This document shows, piece by piece, positions 25,858 through 36,713 of a stretch of DNA of 64,000 bases; positions within the stretch are counted from its first letter, which is position 1, and every line of letters starts with the position of its first letter. The notes under the pieces are model-generated. The model did no database searches. It was not told where the DNA came from and worked only from the letters and a program-made list of their open reading frames with translations. The stretch comes from Aphelenchoides besseyi. Taxonomy: Eukaryota; Nematoda; Chromadorea; Rhabditida; Aphelenchoididae. The position numbers were made by a program, and so were the translations under genes. Location: positions 7,440,001-7,504,000 of the forward strand of contig JAMPIQ010000002.1 in assembly GCA_024699855.1 (NCBI GenBank), in the 5' to 3' direction.

Positions 25858-26669
25858 CTAGACGCTGATCGGTTGGTCCTTTGGAAAGGTCTTATTGGGT
25901 CGATGTTGGCGCTTATCGTGAAGAAAAATCAGAACAGTTGATGGAATTGAAAGAAGAAATGCAAAGAACATGCATACCATGCTGCTAATGCCCAAATAAA
26001 ATGAATAGCCCTTGCTTTGTTCATAGGTCATAGTGATGCCATGAACAAATCGGGTATTGTGGGCGTGAGCATTGAGAAAGAAGACTGCCATACCCACGAA
26101 GATTGTAGCGGCTAAACTTAAATAAAGACTTTACTCGATAGAGAAACTTACATGCAATCAAAAGGAATACATTCGCAACGATTCCACAAATACGTAGACA
26201 TGGAGCGCAAAATAAAAAACAAATGGCGATTACACCGGAGCAAAATCCAACCCCTAAAAACGCCAAAACTGCTCGATGCCAACCTGAAAACAAGTATGAA
26301 GTCAATTGATGATATGAAACTAACCGTGGAATTTGTGTTGTTCTTCTTCCACGTGAATTGACTGCGAATCGGAGTAGTCGGTTGGCTGATAGTAAGCACT
26401 TTCGAACTTGTACGTGCATTGGAGATCATTTAGTAGCCCTCAAAAAACGAATATGAAATTGTTTGAATGTGAAGTTTACCTTGTACGTATCTTCGATTTT
26501 GTGTACAATCGATCCACAGCCCATGTTGATGTTCGGCTTGGAATTCGGCCAAATAAACCGTTTGCCAAGACGGAGTGACCACGGCGGCAACAAGTAAACA
26601 CAAAGAAGCCAGAAGAATGATGGATGTTAAAGCGACGACAATCAAACGTCCAATACTTACTCCGGACAT
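25858..26669 (-). CDS. Clc-like tetraspan membrane protein (nematode Clc-like family)
   Basis: Four-helix membrane protein of the claudin-like superfamily, in the Clc-like group that I know only from nematodes. Exon 1 from the ATG at 26669 has TM1 (LIVVALTSIILLASLCLLVA), then VVTPSWQTVYLAEFQAEHQH and GLWIDCTQ, matching the family's first extracellular loop with its W...GLW...C pattern. The next exons have LQCTYKFESAY, then TM2 (HRAVLAFLGVGFCSGVIAIC), TM3 (IVANVFLLIA ... VGMAVFFLNAHA) and TM4 (YLGISSMVCMFFAFLLSIPS). The cytoplasmic tail ends KDQPISV, which fits a class I-like PDZ ligand only loosely. A TTTCAG acceptor lies nine bases before the ATG. Likely role: cell contacts or channel accessory. 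Confidence 0.85.
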
Positions 26670-29600
26670 ACCGCAAGTCTGAAATCGAAAATCATTGAAT
26701 TGGACAATCGAATAGCAAGAAAGAACGCAATTGAAACAACGATATTCGATCTGACCTGCTCACAACCATCAAGAGAACCAGTAATTTATGTGTAACGAGA
26801 ACATTTCTCAACAATCGAACTCACGACTATCTCGGACATAACGACAATTAAAAAACTCTTGTATGACTCAAAGAAGCGAAATGCGCAAAGAAAATCATAT
26901 GAACATTCAGATTGTTTATGTTCATTGAATTTTTATGAGAACACGGTTTCTGATTCATCTTTTCGGATCTGCAATATAACCCGCTGATAAACAAATTCAC
27001 TCGAAAACATCGGAATCCTCAAACCACACAAAACGGGGGTTATTTTTGGTTTCGGGAAAAGAGCTTTCTGCGTGTTCGAAAATAAAACAACTAATAAGTT
27101 GGAGCGGACGACTCGGGGAAAAAATTCCTTTGGCCCACACAGTTAGACAAACACGAACAAATGGAATGAGTGTGCGCGACTTTAATGCCCCAACAACTCC
27201 GAGATCCTCGGATTTAAACTGTCAATCAAGTTGGCAAGTGGTTTTCGACGTCCAACGTCTCCGAGTCGTCGGCAGTTTCGTGGATTGTCATAAATCAGGT
27301 GTCGTGATAAAATTAACGATCCATGGCCGCAATTCGGATCAAAAGTCCGTTGATTTGTGCCGACTGCGCTTGTCAACTCGGACGACAATCTAATTCAATT
27401 AGCATAGTGGGTCCAACATTGTCACGAAGAACAAAATGGCAATTGAGAGACAATCGAAAGTGCGCCGAAGGAGACCGAAGATGACAACTGCCACGAGGTC
27501 GTATGGTTATGATGAGTCGAGGGTCAGTGGAAGCGCAAAAACAGGCGACTTTTCGGGATTAGCAATCGAAATTGCTGTCAAAAACTGAAATACACGAACT
27601 AAACTCGTTTGTTGACATCCAATTTAAGTTTCTTTGCACGTGACTTCAGACCATTGCGCTTACTCATTTCGCGCTCATTAACTTGAATTCACAAACAAGA
27701 TAAAAAATGAAGTGGATCGAAAGGTGTGAAAATCGGAAAGATGACGACTAGTGAGTACATAGCCGCTCTATGGAAGACGATTGAAATCTCCTCGAGTGGC
27801 AGGCAAACATCCCGAAGAGCACATGCAGAAGCCAACTGATCGACCTGAATGAGACGGAGAAAGAGAAGTGAGTTCAATTGGCCGTTGTTTTTTCAACGTT
27901 CCATTGAACCCGATTACACGGGTTTTAATTCACGGCCGAACTTTCGTTTCAATCATCAGCTATAATCTCAAATTCAAACATTTCGACTCACTAGTTTCCT
28001 GGCTAACAATTCAGAAGTGAAGTGCGAACTTCTCGTCGTTTTACGTTCGAATTCCAATGGTCCGCATAATCGGGTTTTTGTTCCACCTCTTGCAATTCGT
28101 CTTATTCTCGATGCGCATTGTAATCGAATACTCTCGAACTGTTTGAATGAAAAAACGAAAGCAACTCGTTGAACTTGTAAACTGACAGCAAACCCGATGT
28201 CTTATTGGAAACAGTAAAAGAAAACAAACTCGAAATGTTTAAGAAGCAGAACCTAATTGATCGATCATTACGAGGACACCGAATGATCAATTCGATCTTA
28301 ACCGATTTGTTAACATCCAGCACTTAGAACAACTTTCACTCATTTGTTTTCAATCAAAAAATAAACATCTGTTTACTTACTGTTGATTCATCGAAAACGA
28401 TTCATCAATCAAATGACTGTTCTGAGTGAAAACGAGTGTTGAAATGGCTTTTGTAGTCTGTGAGTTATTGCGCATGTTTGCGTTTTGTTCTTTCCATTTA
28501 GATATTGGATTACAACAAACCTCAGGCACATCATTCTTCTTCAGCAGCCGTCCAAATGACCAATGAGCCGCGAGCGGAAAACAAGAACGTTCAATTGCAA
28601 AACTGAACATTTTGTCGTTAAGAGAACAAGTCGTAGTCGAGAGGTTGTTTGCTTATAAAGAGGCTTCAATTCTGCAACCTTCGAAACACTTTTAGAATTG
28701 GAAAAAGTATGCTGACTGTAAAGCTTCGTTTTACATTGTTGTTGAATAGCCACAGGCTCGTTTTGTGTTTACTCAAAAGATTGACGAGCATTTGAATCGA
28801 ATTTCCCGTTTTGTGTCGCCGGTTGTTTTTGCTGCAAATTATGTTTACGTGTAAATAAACGAAGCAAATTCCTTCGACTGTTCGTAACCCAGAGACCATT
28901 TCAACTAACTTGTTTTGGAAGCAAATTAGCTCAGCGTCTATTGTTATCATGAAAACATCGACGACAGCAGCTTACGAAGATTTTTGTCGAACTTACGGTC
29001 GAATGCCTTCGAAGTCACAAGGACTGATTTTACTGCGAAGGTGGACAATGTGGACCAAAGTTCGAACTCACTATTATTCTTCGGATCAACTTTTTTGGAG
29101 TCTAACGATTAATTTGCTTATTCTCGAAGATATTTTTAACGTTTGAATGACGCGTCTTTTTGTTCTTCTATGACGCCGTCCAATTCTCCAACTACTTTCA
29201 GCACTTCAGAATGCGAAATTTGTTCGATGGTTGAGTGGGAGAGGTCGACACGTTCATTTTCGACTGTTCTTTCCCCTGAGATATTGGGCATGAATATTTC
29301 ATTACAAGAAAGAAGATGGGGACCTTTGGTATTAGTCGAAGCAAATTGACCCGAATTGCTTTAAAGGATTTTTGTCCCACGCAAATAAGATAAACGTGTG
29401 AAACGTCGGGTGTTAACAGTCGAAAACAGACCTTACTTTCCTATTTTTAGTTCTTTTTTGAAAACACAAATTCACATCTACTTCTCGCAGTCGTTCTGTT
29501 AATCGTCGTGCCTTCGAAAAAGGTCGTTGAGTTTGTTGACTTTACAAAATTTTCTCGGATTCACCTGCAGTCAAAATTTTTTGGGCTTTTGGTCGATTTG

Positions 29601-30231
29601 ATTAGTCGGCTTTCAGACATCTTTCTCTAACAACAAACGTCTATTGTCTTCAGCTATGTTGCTGCTGATGAAATTTCGTCGGATTGAATGCTGCAGGGAT
29701 GTCAACCAATTAGTTCGCGTCGAATTTCAAATGAACCTGAATTGGGGCGTAAAAGATTTGGGTTGTTCAATTAGCACTTGGCTACTTTATCGTATCTAAT
29801 TTGTTAAATTTCGCAATCTCCACTGACATTCTCTTTGTCACGACATTTTGTGGAGCGTGAACACTAAATGAGAGTCGTTGTTTACTTCTCGCTGGTTCTG
29901 TGGAAAACGATTCTTTCGCCCGAAACTCTCACCGCTCATAATCGAGCAATTAACATTCTGAAGCTAATTCCGGAAATTTTCCGCGAACTTCTGCTTCTTC
30001 TGACTAATTAGTCAGTCGATGTGGACTTCGTTTATCGCAATTAGAATCCTATTGTGCACTTAGGAGAGAATCTTCCGGTTGTTGACTGTGAAGTTGACCA
30101 AAGATAGAATTTAAATTCTATAAATCTTTTTGTCGTATTTTGCATATCTTTTCGCTCAGAAGATAGGAGCTCTTGAAGCCGGCGAGAGAGAGTTCGCGAA
30201 GTTCATTTCTAATTCAAATGTTTAGATTAAA
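26670..30231. other. 3.56 kb without a recognisable gene, between Clc-like and globin
   Basis: Divergent intergenic region. I see no exon on either strand. By eye the half next to the Clc-like gene (minus) is purine-rich on the plus strand and the half next to the globin (plus) is T-rich, as if each half belongs to the transcript or flank of its neighbour. A TGTTTAG acceptor lies six bases before the globin ATG. Confidence 0.4.
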
Positions 30232-32432
30232 ATGGGAAACAATCACGGTACTCAAAATGGAATATCGACGCTGGAAGCTCATGCTTACAAGCAGAGCTTT
30301 GTTGCGCGAAGGAAACAGAAGTTGGAGGAGTTGAGAAACCGACGACAATCGATGCCGTTGGAGCGTCTAGTGTTGGACGCGAATCATTTGGACGTAAGTT
30401 TCATTGGCCAAACGCAAGCACTTGAAGGGTGTAATTTGGCTGGAGTGTTCAAGTTTCGGAATTTTTATAGTCACGTGTTTTGGGATTCAAGCAATTATGG
30501 AAATTGAATGTCCGTCGGCAGTCGAGACGTTGCAACAATAAAAGAAACCGGGAATTTCGACCCATCGATCTGTGTACTGTTCCTGGTTAGAGAAACAAAC
30601 CACGAGTCTGTAATCTGTGAAACGAAGGCTGCCGGTTTTCAACCACTTCTTCTTATCGCCTCCCCTTTCCGTTTGTGATCATTCGACGTATTTTTCTGTA
30701 ATCTGAGAAAATAATCAAAACAGAAGACTGTTCTCTAATTTCATCGTTCTTTCGACCGCCCAAATCGACCGATTTGTTTTGTCATTCAACTCAACGGTCG
30801 ATTTCCGTTTAGTTGAAATTCCCAAAGAAAAACTACGCCGTGTCTTCAGGTGTCGTCTATTGGACTTTTTTGCGAATTCGAATTGGCAGTTCGAGACTCG
30901 AAGTTCGCCAATTATCGTCAATTCAGATTGAACAGAAATTGCGAAAGCATTCGGGGTATTTAAGAAACGTCCAGTCCTTCGAATTTTTGTGGGTTGGCCA
31001 TTAGGGATTGTCATCCACTTTTCAGTTCCAACAGTAAATCCACTGTTCGATTGTAGCATCGAATATGGAGCGTATCTTTCGCTACGTAGGTTGACTGACG
31101 TCAAAGAGCGGGGGTTGAATTTTGTGTTCGGTGACCATATAATACCCAAAATATTTTTGTAATTCAATCCAACGGGTCAATGGTTTGTGGGTTGTCGCGG
31201 ACTCCTTTTTTTCTTGTATTTGGGCTTTGAATTTTGAGTCAAATATAAGTGTTGTAATTTCAGAATTCTCGTCATTCCAATTTCACTTCTTTTGCGTACG
31301 GTGATCGTGAAGAAACGATTCGTCCGACAACTCCGAAGATTCTTGTGAACGGAACCGACAGCTCATCGTCCACAGAGTCAGTTTCCAAATCAAACTCTCG
31401 AGTTCGAAATTCGACTGTTGATTCGAAAATGCGTTCCGTCGACATTCCAAACGATTCGACAGTCGAAGAAACAACGCCGCCGAAACGCCATCGTTTTATT
31501 CGGAACAACAAGCCCGCAGCTTCTCGACGAATGGAATTTCTGAGTTTTAAAACGAACTTTGTTGTTCGAAGTTTAGACGAATGTCATGCTGTATGTCCAA
31601 CGGCTTTCGAACATGAACTCGAAATTGATCTGAAGCCCTTGAGTTATCGGGCCAGAAGTCTAAGTCCTTTGAAGCTGATGAGGACATACACGGCGGCTCA
31701 TCGAAGCAGCTCAGATGAGGAAATCCTCAGCGCTGAGGTAGAATTCGGTTCACTTCAGTAGTTTATTTTTTGTTTAGCAAGGCGCTTTAATCCGATCTTC
31801 GTGGAAGTGTTGTATCGACTGCTTGACAAGCCCTCGTACATTTGGGTTGTTAGTCTTAAGGCGATTTTTGCAAAAACGTCCGGAACTGCGTTCAATTTTT
31901 GGTATTGATACACAAACGAACTTGGAAGATTTACCCGAAGATTCATCGATCACAAGACATGCTCAGTTGTTATACTCGATTATCGATCTCGCCGTACGGA
32001 ATGTCGATGAACTGGAATCAGAAATTGGTCCCGTTATGTAATGACAGATTAGTTATTGTTTAAGAGTTTGTTTTTTAAGATTTGTTTACGGTCGTCGACA
32101 CTTTTCGAATCGCTTTGATTTGCAAGGCAAATTTGACGAAGAGACAATTCGCTTGCTCTGCGGCCAAGTCATCTGTACAATGTAAGAAGTCGACATCATG
32201 TCGAAGTTAAATTGCACTTTCAGTCTTGATGTCACTGGAAATCAATTAACCACGGGGAGCTTAGAGGCCTGGATCGAGCTTATGCGTTTTCTTGGTCGAG
32301 CTCTAATTAACGGATACGAATTTGAGGTAAATGAAGTGATCTTTATTTATACGTTTATGTGTTTAGAGTTTGAACGAGACTAAAAAGAAGTTTGTGATCA
32401 ATACGAACAATCACGCGTTTTATTTGGCTTAA
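30232..32432 (+). CDS. Neuroglobin-like globin with N-myristoylation signal and long N-terminal extension
   Basis: Six exons: 30232-30393, 31264-31737, 31778-32037, 32080-32181, 32224-32326 and 32367-32432; 388 residues. The protein starts MGNNHG, a fitting N-myristoylation signal. About 200 residues of Ser/Arg/Lys-rich sequence precede the globin fold (ALIRSSWKCCIDCLTSPRTF onward). The E helix reads RHAQLLYSIIDLAVRNVDEL, aligning with neuroglobin so that His falls at distal position E7. The F region, VYGRRHFSNRFDL, supplies the proximal His F8. Both haem ligands are therefore kept. Nematodes have many such neuronal, membrane-anchored globins. I infer a membrane-associated redox or gas-sensing role. 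The first intron is 870 nt. Confidence 0.88.
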
Positions 32433-32689
32433 CTCACGTCTTTACTCTTCTATGTTATGACACTCATGACTTTTCTTTCGTAATGTGCTCCCGAAAACGT
32501 TAATCTCGTACTCAATTGTCGGTCTCCTTCATTCACTAATTGCATGTATTACCTGCCCAGAGGGTATTGAATAAAAATAGACACGTTGGTGCCATTCAAA
32601 ACAAATTTCACTTGAATACCAATTGGCTCGTTTGTGTTTGACGAGTTTTCGTAACTCGTGAATTCACTTCGTCGTTGAAATCGGTTGAA
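32433..32689. other. Short gap globin / small Cys protein
   Basis: 257 bases with the globin 3' UTR (AATAAA near 32569) and the next gene's 5' flank. Confidence 0.4.
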
Positions 32690-32993
32690 ATGCGGTGTAG
32701 TCGACTGCTTTTACTGTTTCTTTTGCTTCTGATCGCCGGTGGAAGTTTTCTGTATTGGAAGGGTAAGTTAAGCGAAGCGTTAATATTCATTGACTTGTGA
32801 ACCAACAATTCGCACATAAATTGGCGGTTTCGCTAACAATATCCGTTTTCAATAGTCATACCCCCCACTTTCAGGTATCTGCACCGAAATCAGACAGTGC
32901 AAACTTAATCAAGTTTGCGACGTTGTGTTTAAGCCCGGACTGACTATTTTTGGCGCTGGAGTGTGTCACGAACGCAATTCGAAGCTCTTCTGA
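32690..32993 (+). CDS. Small secreted or signal-anchored cysteine-containing protein
   Basis: Two exons joined over an intron of about 112 nt (donor at 32763, acceptor just before GTATCTGC at 32875). Exon 1 encodes MRCSRLLLLFLLLIAGGSFL followed by YWKG, a strong signal peptide or signal anchor. Exon 2 encodes ICTEIRQCKLNQVCDVVFKP and GLTIFGAGVCHERNSKLF, then TGA. Four cysteines in the mature part could make two disulfides. About 62 residues. Not similar to any family I can name; it does not resemble a Kunitz, EGF or insulin fold. The clean splice and the signal peptide support a real gene. Confidence 0.6.
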
Positions 32994-34418
32994 ATCAACT
33001 AATTTCTCACCGTATTGTCACCACTATTCGATGTTTGTTTGCAAATGTTTCCAGTAAATTCTTTTGAAAACCACAACTCCATTGAGTGAATCGCCGGTGT
33101 TTCCGATCATCAGTTTCTATCGCTCGTCATCGAATACAAAACTCGAGAGTTCTGACCGCAATTTGATTTCTGTTGGATTCAACCTCCGACATGAATCAGC
33201 GCGCTTTCGCTATTTAAGCGCCAATACGCGCACGTTTCGACCAGTTGCTGCTGATAAGCTGATTTCCAAATGCGAGTTGATCACGTGAACTCGACGACTT
33301 TGTCTTTGATCGTTCAACGACGAAATGCGTGAAAGGTTGTCTTTTCGGAGTTCTGCATTTCGAGTAACAAAAAGTCACGTCCGCGCCCGTTTTGGACCAA
33401 AAGTTTTGAATTCAATTTTGCAAAACAACGAGCAGTTGGGAGCGATTTCAATTGTGTTTTCGTTTTGTGCGTCTTCGCGGTCATTTCGCAATCTCCGTCT
33501 ATTTTGTAGAGCGTGAACGGCGGAACATTCCCGACCCGAAATCGTTTGAGTTGCCCTCAATCCGCGCAGTTTGACTTCAGATTTTGGCTGACCGTCGTGT
33601 TGCGTGAGCTTTTGCTCCACACTTTCAATCACAATGCCGAGTTGGAGTCTGTCGGGGAAAAAGCGAATTTTCACCTTGAAAGAAGGCAAATGACACAATC
33701 TTTCTGTTGGTTCAGCTGCAGCTGCCCGTTTAAACCAAAAAATCGTTCCAGCTTTTGAGCAAATTCGACATTTTGTTTTCTCATATTTGTTTGTCCAACA
33801 GCGAAGTGGCAAAGCTACTTCTCGAGTGGTTCTTTCCGTTTTCTCGCCCGTTCGTTTGGCGCTTGACAAAAGAACGACCACGATGTTTCATGAGGCGACT
33901 GATAAGCACGACATTCTCGATTTAATCCTCGGCTTTTGACCGAACTTATCATTCGAGACCCGTTTTCATTATGTAAACCCAATAAATTTGCTAGTTATCG
34001 TGGTCGTCGATGTAATTGATGGGTTTTCGTTGATTTCTGGTTGTTCCTTTTCCTGCGGAACATTCGATAAAAAGCAGCGAAAAGTTTAAAGAATCGTCAG
34101 TAAAGGTCGGAAGGCGCGTAGTTTTGGCTTTATCGTACGGTTGTTGACTAATAAAAGTCGACGGACTTTGATCAACAAGTGTGTTAATCGGATGAAGAAA
34201 CGGCGCATTAGCAGAAAACCGCTGATCACGTTGAAGTCCGACTGATTGTTATTTCGGTTATTGAGACGAAAATCAAAAGGTTTTGCTTGTTATCGAGTTA
34301 TCGAATAATCGAATTCGTGGTATTAACTGGGGTGGTAGTTTCTTTACATTTAAATTTCGTGTCATCTAACAACTTGAACGACAACTTCAGATTTTGTTTT
34401 CGGATTCACTTCGACGTC
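32994..34418. other. 1.4 kb without a recognisable gene, upstream of MFSD8
   Basis: Plus strand is T-rich. The 168-residue minus-strand open frame here has no motif and is probably chance. No repeat or RNA seen. Confidence 0.4.
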
Positions 34419-36330
34419 ATGGTGTACGAGGCGGATGAACGGCAGATTGTAAACAACAAAGAATTGAAAACCGATTGGCGCTCAATCTACGTAGCTACGG
34501 GGCTATCGTTCGTTGGTGCCGTTCAATTTTCACTCTATGTCTCGAGTTTATGGCCATACTTAAAAATCACAGACCCGGGAATCACAGAAGGGTTTTTTGG
34601 AGTCACAGTCGCCTTGTACTCGTTCGGTCAGATTTTATCCGCTCCGGTCAGTTAAACTGTCGATGGCTGAGAATGTTCTCTTTTGTAGGCCTTCGGTTTC
34701 TGGTCGAATAGAATAAGACAAGTGAGACAACCGTTGAATGTTGGTCTCTGTTTAATGATGGTAAAGCGAATAATTTATAAGTTTAATTGCAAAGTTTCAG
34801 ATTGGAAACGGCATTTATATACTCATGGAGCCTATAACGTTCGTTAAAAATCGTTACATTTTACTTGCTTCGCGTTTTCTTTTGGGAATGGGATCCGTAA
34901 GTTGATCGGGTTGTGGTTGTACATCAAATCAATGTAGGGAAATGTGGCTTTGCTCAGAACTTACGCATCAACGGCATCTCTTGAAAGTGATCGTAGCCGA
35001 GCAATTGCTTTCGTCACTTGCGGCCAAGCGATTGGTCAGGTTGCTGGTCCGGCTTTTCAATTCATATTCACACACTTTACGGTTGAAACGAAGTTTAGCG
35101 TATATGAATAAGTTTCTGTTTAGTATCCTGGTAATAGTCTACTTGGTCTTCTTCATTTTAACTTGTACTCGCTACCTGCATACTTTGCTATTCTGATGAA
35201 TATTGTTGCGATACTTGCTTTACATCGACTTTTCGATGAGAAATACGTTGGAATTATCGAAGAGGATCATCATGAAGCTGATGAAAGTGAATCGCAACGT
35301 CCTTCAACATCGACTATTTTGATTCCGTACGATTTATTAGCCGTTCTGATTTGTTACGCAACACGATTTGTTGATATGTTCGCCAGATCCAATTTCGAAA
35401 CTTTGGGATCGCCATTCGCAATGATGATGTTCGGATTCACGGAACAACAAGCTGTTCGTTATGTTGCACTAGCTCAATCGGCTGTCGGTGCTCTTACGCT
35501 GTCGGTCTACTTGCTATACATATTCGGCGATGTCGAAAAATAGTCCGTAGAACTTTTAATTGAATACTAATTCTTTTGTTTAGTATTCATTATCGTATTG
35601 GCACAATTTTGTCATTGGCTTTGATGATATTGTTCCATCTTATTACTTACGCATGGCCGTTTTTGCCACATTATGTTGACAAATTCACAGATAATGTATT
35701 ATCCAAAAACACAAGTTCTACGATGGCTGTCGGTTGCAATGCGACGAAATTCGATTGGTGCAACGACTTGACTTCAGTCAACGTTTTCGTCTATTTCGCA
35801 TCATACATTCTGTGCATTGGAATTGCATTCCCTTTACTTACAATAACGTTAACGAGTCTATTTTCGAAGATTTTGGGACCTCGTCGGCAAGGAACCGAGC
35901 AAGGACTGTTTCAATGTTCTTCGGCAAGTTTGTTTACGTTATTTTTTAACATTACTTTGGGCATTTGATAACAAAGATTGAAAGGGAGTAGAAAGTGTGA
36001 TCTTTTTAAGTTGTTGTTCTTAGTTATTTTAAGAGAAGCAATTGAAAGTTAAAGTTTTCAACGACGAAAAGTTGTTTTCAGGCTCTCGCGAGAATTGTTG
36101 GGCCATTGATAGTTACTCAGGCATATAGTCATAGTGGGCCAAGACCTGTGTGGCTGATCGAAATTGGAGTAATCAGTTTTGTGTTGGTATCATGGGGGAT
36201 CTGGTATAATCGTATGAAGCCAATTCAACTACCATCTATTCAACAAGAAGAGGTCGATACTCATGGTCAAACGTTCGGCTACTCAAATCCACAGTTTGAC
36301 GAAGAAGATGAAGTTGAAGAACTGAGATAA
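34419..36330 (+). CDS. mfsd8: MFSD8 / CLN7-like lysosomal major-facilitator protein
   Basis: Twelve-helix lysosomal transporter; human CLN7 loss causes neuronal ceroid lipofuscinosis. From the ATG at 34419: a cytosolic N-tail, DWRSIYVATGLSFVGAVQFS, LYVSSLWPYLKITDPGITEG, FFGVTVALYSFGQILSAP, then AFGFWSNRIRQVRQPLNVG (the MFS loop 2-3 motif G-x-x-S/N-R). Next come RYILLASRFLLGMGSGNVAL and AFVTCGQAIGQVAGPAFQF. The second half has FARSNFETLGSPFAMMMFGF, LAQSAVGALTLSVYLLYIFG, IAFPLLTITLTSLFSKILGP, RRQGTEQGLFQCSSA and ARIVGPLIVTQAYSHSGPRP. It ends in an acidic tail, EEDEVEELR. The FE-T-GSP and GPRRQGTxQGxF blocks are typical of CLN7. Seven or so exons with short introns. Confidence 0.92.
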
Positions 36331-36713
36331 CATTTCTTTTATCGCATTTTTGTGCAATTTGCTTTTGTTGTTGTTTATTTTGTTCTTATTGCGGGTTCAA
36401 TTGTTTTCATTTTCACGATCTTACTATCGTATAAATCGTTTATCAGTTATTCTATCACTACGTGTATCAATTAGAGATGTTTGTTTAATAAGTTCATAAA
36501 CAGGAATCGTTTTGTGATAGTCACTTTCCAATGTCTACAAAATAATGTGCACGAGTAGCTGTAGGGTTTATGGCGACATAAAAGCCACGTACTCGCAGTC
36601 AGGCGCGTCTCATTTAATCGGAATGCAAATCCAAGGGTCTGTGAGACTAGTCAGAGAGCAAAAGACAATCGATTGGACGGTTCAGTTTGGCTGTTTTCTT
36701 CTTGACAATCGAA
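36331..36713. other. Short gap MFSD8 / multicopper-oxidase-like
   Basis: About 380 bases holding the MFSD8 3' UTR and the next 5' flank. The open frame starting at 36545 is a shadow. Confidence 0.4.

Noticed and set aside
33375..33881. 168-residue open frame on the minus strand
   Set aside because: Arg/Lys-heavy, no motif, no acceptor near the start; a composition artefact.
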